Assembly: GCA_021464525.1 (NCBI GenBank)
Contig: JADRCO010000885.1
Coordinates: 1-25,018 of the forward strand
DNA: 25,018 nt
Direction of reading: 5' to 3'
Source of the DNA: Rhizophagus sp. LPA8_4_AMF
Taxonomy: Eukaryota > Glomeromycota > Glomeromycetes > Glomerales > Glomeraceae
In this document: positions 20,756 to 25,018 of the stretch, in pieces
Layout of the letters: each line of letters begins with the position of its first letter
Position numbering within the stretch: the first letter of the stretch is position 1
The notes under the pieces: model-generated
Seen by the model: the letters and a program-made list of their open reading frames with translations, nothing else
Database searches by the model: none
What the model was told of the DNA's origin: nothing
Position numbers and translations under genes: made by a program

Positions 20756-23700
20756 TTACCACCAAGGTTTTTCACCCAAATTGCCAGATTTATTATTACC
20801 ATCGTTTGATTGCGTTCTACTAGAATTCGAATAACTAGGTCCCTTATTATATCTTTCTTCTCTTGGCTCATTGGCACAACTTCTCCTATTCTCAAAATTT
20901 TCAGATGCAGGTGTCCTTTCTCTCCTATTCTCATAATTTTCAGATGTAGGCATTCTTTCTCTTTGTTCATAACCACGACCTCGTCTATTTTCATAATTTT
21001 CAGACGCCGGTGTCCTATCTCTTTGCTCATTACCACGTCCTCTTCTATTATCATAATTTTCAGGTGCCAGTGTCCTTTCTCTTTGCTCATTTCCACGACC
21101 TCGCCCATTTTCATAACCTTCAGGTGCTGATGCCATGTTCTCTTTAGGTTTTGTCCATCCTAAATCTTCAGCTGTCATATATCCCCATTCTTTTTGTGCA
21201 ACGGTATTTCCTGTTACAGGTTTGGAATCCCAACTATCCCTTTCGACTTCGATTTTATTAGGTGTCAAGGCTGGTTGATTATCTTTTTGTTGAGATATAT
21301 CTTCAACTTTGTTTTGAGAAAGCCGAGACGAATCTTTAACATTATCATCATCACGAGAAAGGTTATCATCTTTAAACTTATTCCATGGATTATCTTGGGA
21401 AATATTGTTGTTTCTGTCTTTGTTATCTTGATTATAATCACCATGAGAAGAGTTACCGCCTTTAGACTTATAATTATCTTGAGAGTAATTATCATTTCTT
21501 GTTTTGTTCCATGTACTTTCTTGATTATAATCATCGCGAGAAGAGTTACCACCCCTAGCCTTATTCCATGTATTATCTTGATTATAATCGCCGCGAGAAG
21601 AATTATCGCCTCTAGGTTTATAATTATCTTGAGAATAACTATCGTTTCTGGGCTTGTTCCATGTATTATCTTGATTATAATCACCGCGAGAAGAGTTATC
21701 GCCTCTAGGCTTATAATTATCTTGGTAACTATCGTTTCTGGGCTTGTTCCATGTATTATCTTGATTATAATCACCGCGAGAAGAGTTATCGCCTCTAGGC
21801 TTATTCCATGAATTACCTTGAGAGTAGTTATCATTTCTGTGCTTGCTCCATGTGTTATCACCGCTTTTATCTTGACTACTTATAGTCGCAGTTCTGTCGT
21901 TATTCCGCGAGGAAGAATCTCTTTGCCAGCCACCGCTGCTATTGTAGTTTCCTCTATCATAATCTCCACCACTGTTATTAGGACAATCTTTCATTATATG
22001 ACCTTCCTCACCACATTTATTGCACTTTCGTCCTAATGTAAAATTACAAAGTTAAGCGTTAAATGATTTTATGCATGAAAGATAAAGATAAAGTAATTCT
22101 TACCGCCGCTGCCTCGTCTCGGTTCTGGGCAATCGCGTGCTGTCGTTAAATTAATAATTTTGTTTTTTACTTAAAAACATAACTATATAATAAAAATTTT
22201 ATATGTATAAAAAAAAATTCTTACACGTATGCCCTTCACGGTTACAATTATAACTAAAATGATAAAATATTTAACTAGTTAAATTAAATCAATTAAATCA
22301 AACATACAAATCAAATTCAAAATGATTTTATTTACCAAGTTATATTACTATTGCCACCATATCCTCGATAACCTTTGCGATCCTCCTCACCACCGTAACC
22401 AGAAGAAGCTGAGTAAAAAAAAAAGATGATATTAAGTAAACCCGGTTTTTTTCCTTTTTTTAAAGAAAAAAATATTTTTTTATAAAATACCTTTATCTTC
22501 AGTTGCAGAATATTCCATTGAACCGCCTTTATGACTATAAAAATTCAAACAATTTAATATTTAGAAATAATATTAAATTCGCGGAATATCAACTTGCATG
22601 TTATTACCTTCCTGCAGCTTTACGGTCACGAGCTAAACAAAATAATATAAATATTAATAAGAGAAACAATAAAGAATTTTTTTCGAAGTTCCAATTTACC
22701 TTCTGCATAATAATCGCGTCGTTCCTCTGGGCAATATCTAAGAAAAGAGAATAATAATTCGATTAGTCAGTAATTAAATATAAATTTGAACATACATTAT
22801 ATAATCAAAATACTTTGTCATGTGATCAGGTGAGTTGCAATTTTGACATGTCAAATACAGAGGCTTTTCAACCTCTCTCCTTGGTTCTGAACAATCTCTA
22901 ATAAAAATAAATTATTAATATGCATATATTATAGCTGTTTCAATTCAAATGAGGACAAATATTTAAATACTTTGTTATGTGGCCTTTCTTTTTACAATTA
23001 AAACAAACCGGTGAACGATCATCTACCATAAAACCTGAATCAGCTAACCATTCTAAATTCTCATCTGGACCATTAGCACGATTTCCGGCTGTACGAGGGA
23101 GACGGGAAGGGTGACCCAAAATAGGTGTAGCAACATATCTCTTGTTAGTATTTCCCTGTAGGTCCACTAAAACCTTAGTTAACGGTATTTCCGAGCGTTC
23201 CTGCATAAAATACAATTGTTATTAATAAACTTAATGATTTAACAATTAACGTGACACTATAAAACAATAAGAAAATATAGCTCACAAATGCAATAATTCT
23301 GCCATTAGAATCCACAGATCTTAGTTTATTCTCAATTGACACAAATGTTTCTTCCGGAGTAACTTTTGCATATGATTCAAGTGCATCTTTGAAATCATCG
23401 GGGTCATTATCATCAGCAGCCTTAAGTAATTTTTCCCACGCTTCTTGGGACGAGATATCTGGGCGTTCAGGATTAGAAACTACGAATTTATAAGATAAAA
23501 AAAATTTAATAAAAATAAAATAACAATAGCAATAATGTACAAAACAGAAAGACGTACATGGACTAGGTTTGTTCGTATGAGATCGTGATGGACCACTGTT
23601 ATTAAATTCCCTTGATCCACCACCATATCCACCATATCCACCATCTTCTCTTGTAGTTTCATATGAATCATCTTTACATTCTCGAGCTACATGTCCTTCT

Positions 23701-25018
23701 TTGCCACACTTATGGCAAGGTTTTCCGCCACCATATCCGCCATAACTACTTTTACCGTTTTCTTCTGTACATTCTCGAGCAATATGTCCTTCTTTACCAC
23801 ACTTATGGCAAGATCTTCCGCCACCATATCCGCCACCGGAATATCCGCCATAACTACTTTTACCGTTTTCTTCTGTACATTCTCGAGCTAAATGTCCTTC
23901 TTTACCACACTTATGGCAAGATCTTCCGCCACCATATCCACCACCGGAATATCCGCCATAACTACCTTTACCGTTTTCTTCTGTACAGTCTCGAGCAATA
24001 TGTCCTTCTTTACCACACTTATGGCAAGATCTTCCGCCACTGCTACCCTGTTTCTTAGGACAATCACGAACATAATGACCTAATAGATGAAAATTTGAAA
24101 GGGTCAGAATACTAATTGAATGAAATAATTAATATTGACATAATTTCAGAATGTAAGACCTTCTTGTCCGCAGTTATGACAGCCACCACGGCTACCATAA
24201 CGGTTATTCGAGGAAGAATTATCATAATAGGAATCGCTTGCGCCTGTACCATATGAATCTTCGACTTTTATTTCCGTATTATTCACCCATGCTTTAACTT
24301 CATTTTTTTCACCCAATTCCTTTGTGTACATCTCAGCTTTTTTGGTCCAATCGGAATCCGATGGTCCTGATGCTGATGGTTGTTGAGGGCCAGAACCCCA
24401 ACTATTATCTTGGGAAGGCTGAGGAATAGTATTCCAACTAGGTAATGGTTGAAATGCAGGACCCCGATCATTTTGTACGGATGTTTGTGCTGTAGAATCC
24501 CAACTATCAGGCTCTACGGGTATAGTTTGAGGGACTGTACCTCGATTATCATTTCGCGTAGACGTTTGTGGTGCAGAATTCCAACTATCAGGCTCTACAG
24601 GTATTGGCTTAGGAACAGGTCCTCGATTATCATTTCGCGTGGATGTTTGTGGTGTAGAATCCCAACTATCAGGCTCAACAGGTATTGGTTGAGGAACAGG
24701 TCCGCGGTTATCATTTCGCGTAGGGGCTTGTGGTGCTGATTCCCAACTATCAGGCTCAACGGGCATTGGTTTAGGGACAGTACCCCGATTATCATTTCGC
24801 GTAGGTGCTTGTGGTGCTGATTCCCAACTATCGGGTTCTACAGGTATTGGTTGAGGGATAGCGTCTCGATTAACATTTCGCATAGACGTTTGTGGTGCTG
24901 ATTCCCAATTAACAGGCTCCACAGGTATTGGTTTAGGGATAATACCTCGATTATCATTTCGCGTGGATGTTTGTGGTGTTGAATCCCAACTATCAGGTTC
25001 AACAGGTATTGGTTGAGG
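20756..25018 (-). CDS. CnjB-like multi-zinc-knuckle protein, 12 exons in view, 5' end outside the window
   Basis: Exons: complement(20756..22032, 22104..22139, 22225..22253, 22336..22408, 22491..22534, 22608..22632, 22700..22737, 22814..22897, 22971..23200, 23286..23479, 23558..24079, 24160..>25018). All junctions are GT-AG and in phase, with about 1136 residues visible. Order: an N-terminal 27-residue repeat array (PVEPDSW...NDNRG); five CCHC knuckles (CHNCGQEGHYVRDC, then four CHKCGKEGH copies) separated by Gly/Tyr/Ser linkers; a conserved domain (PDISSQEAWEKLLKAA...LVDLQG...ENLEWLADSGF) as in fungal CnjB-type proteins; four more knuckles (CFNC, CQNC, CYNC and CNKC types); then Asn/Asp/Arg/Ser-rich repeats and RGRG repeats ending EKPWW. 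CCHC knuckles bind single-stranded nucleic acid, so an RNA-binding role is likely; the exact function is unknown. Several internal exons are very short (25-44 nt). Confidence 0.88.
20880..21125 (-). repeat. 60-bp coding repeat (20-residue RGRG/EQRERT unit)
   Basis: In the last exon of the CnjB-like gene, units such as LAPENYDNRRGRGNEQRDRT repeat about five times; the last copies are shortened to about 13 residues. The unit is rich in Arg, Gly and Asn. RG-rich tails of this kind commonly bind RNA or are arginine-methylated; that is an inference. Confidence 0.8.
21400..21850 (-). repeat. 90-93 bp coding repeat (KPRGDNSSRGDYNQDNTWNK unit)
   Basis: Nearly identical 30-31 residue units built on RGDNSSRGDYNQDNTWNK and RNDSYSQDNY recur at spacings of 90 and 93 bp, with one shortened spacing of 57 bp. 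The array lies in the last exon of the CnjB-like gene. The high nucleotide identity between copies points to recent expansion. Confidence 0.85.
23691..24050 (-). repeat. Tandem zinc-knuckle coding repeat (93 and 108 bp)
   Basis: Four nearly identical copies of CHKCGKEGH(I/L/V)AR(D/E)C with Gly/Tyr/Ser linkers are encoded at spacings of 108, 108 and 93 bp. DNA identity extends through the linkers (SSYGGYSGGGYGGGR), so the knuckles have multiplied by tandem duplication within one exon. Confidence 0.9.
24450..25018 (-). repeat. 81-bp coding minisatellite, at least seven copies
   Basis: The marker word AACTATC or close variants recurs at 24503, 24584, 24665, 24746, 24827, 24908 and 24989, exactly 81 bp apart. 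Each unit encodes 27 residues of the form PVEPDSW(E/D/N)SxPQxxTRNDNRGxxPxP(I/M). The array continues past the right edge of the window. Confidence 0.95.

Noticed and set aside
21265-21861. Long alternative frames on both strands over the CnjB-like last exon
   Set aside because: They follow the periodic DNA repeat and give repetitive Ile/Val/Thr-rich products, so they are shadows of the repeat array in the true frame.
23691-24079. CCHC knuckles as a retroelement Gag remnant
   Set aside because: The knuckles are many, spliced in phase into a gene with a conserved CnjB-type domain, and no protease, reverse transcriptase, integrase or terminal repeats are present.
23663-24083. Plus-strand frames over the zinc-knuckle repeat
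   Set aside because: They are antisense to a strongly supported CCHC array and repeat with the same period.
24449-25018. Repeats at the right edge as a possible CRISPR array
   Set aside because: The 81-bp unit is contiguous with no unique spacers, in frame within a eukaryotic exon, and encodes a 27-residue repeat.

Overview
The window is nuclear DNA from an AT-rich fungus, most likely an arbuscular mycorrhizal species (Glomeromycotina, Rhizophagus-like). This is inferred from many short spliceosomal introns of about 70-150 nt, long AT-rich intergenic stretches, a MATA-type HMG-box gene, two fungal-type families (a CnjB-like zinc-knuckle protein and DUF2015/UPF0357), and repeat-rich low-complexity coding regions. 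The species was not confirmed by any search.

Layout: 1-2846 is AT-rich DNA with a palindrome-rich block near the left edge. 2847-4016 (+) is a single-exon MATA-HMG transcription factor gene. 4017-8157 is intergenic and holds microsatellites, short repeat-like patches and a possible decayed multi-exon gene (about 6325-7384). 8158-9778 (-) is a five-exon THOC7 homologue with a long acidic tail, head to head (252 bp apart) with EFL1 at 10031-14752 (+), for which I derived 18 exons and 1081 residues. 14753-16850 is very AT-rich intergenic DNA. 16851-18917 (+) is a six-exon, tail-anchored FHA protein of the SLMAP/Far9/Far10 type. 19873-20329 (+) is a two-exon DUF2015/UPF0357 gene. 20756 to beyond 25018 (-) is a large CnjB-like protein gene with twelve exons in view, nine CCHC zinc knuckles and several coding tandem repeats; its 5' end lies outside the window.

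Most striking result: EFL1 can be read as a full-length protein only if two introns are of the minor (U12-dependent) class. One is an AT-AC intron starting ATATCCTTT, the other a GT-AG intron starting GTATCCTTT. Both have a near-consensus branch site close to the 3' end, and both restore the conserved EFL1 frame exactly. This points to a working minor spliceosome in the organism and explains why a GT-AG-only gene model would break this gene.

Functions: THOC7 (mRNA packaging and export) and EFL1 (release of eIF6 from 60S subunits) are conserved housekeeping genes that probably share a promoter. The FHA protein suggests STRIPAK-type signalling at a membrane, the CnjB-like protein RNA or nucleic-acid binding, and the HMG protein sequence-specific transcription control. 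Nothing indicates that all these genes form one pathway.
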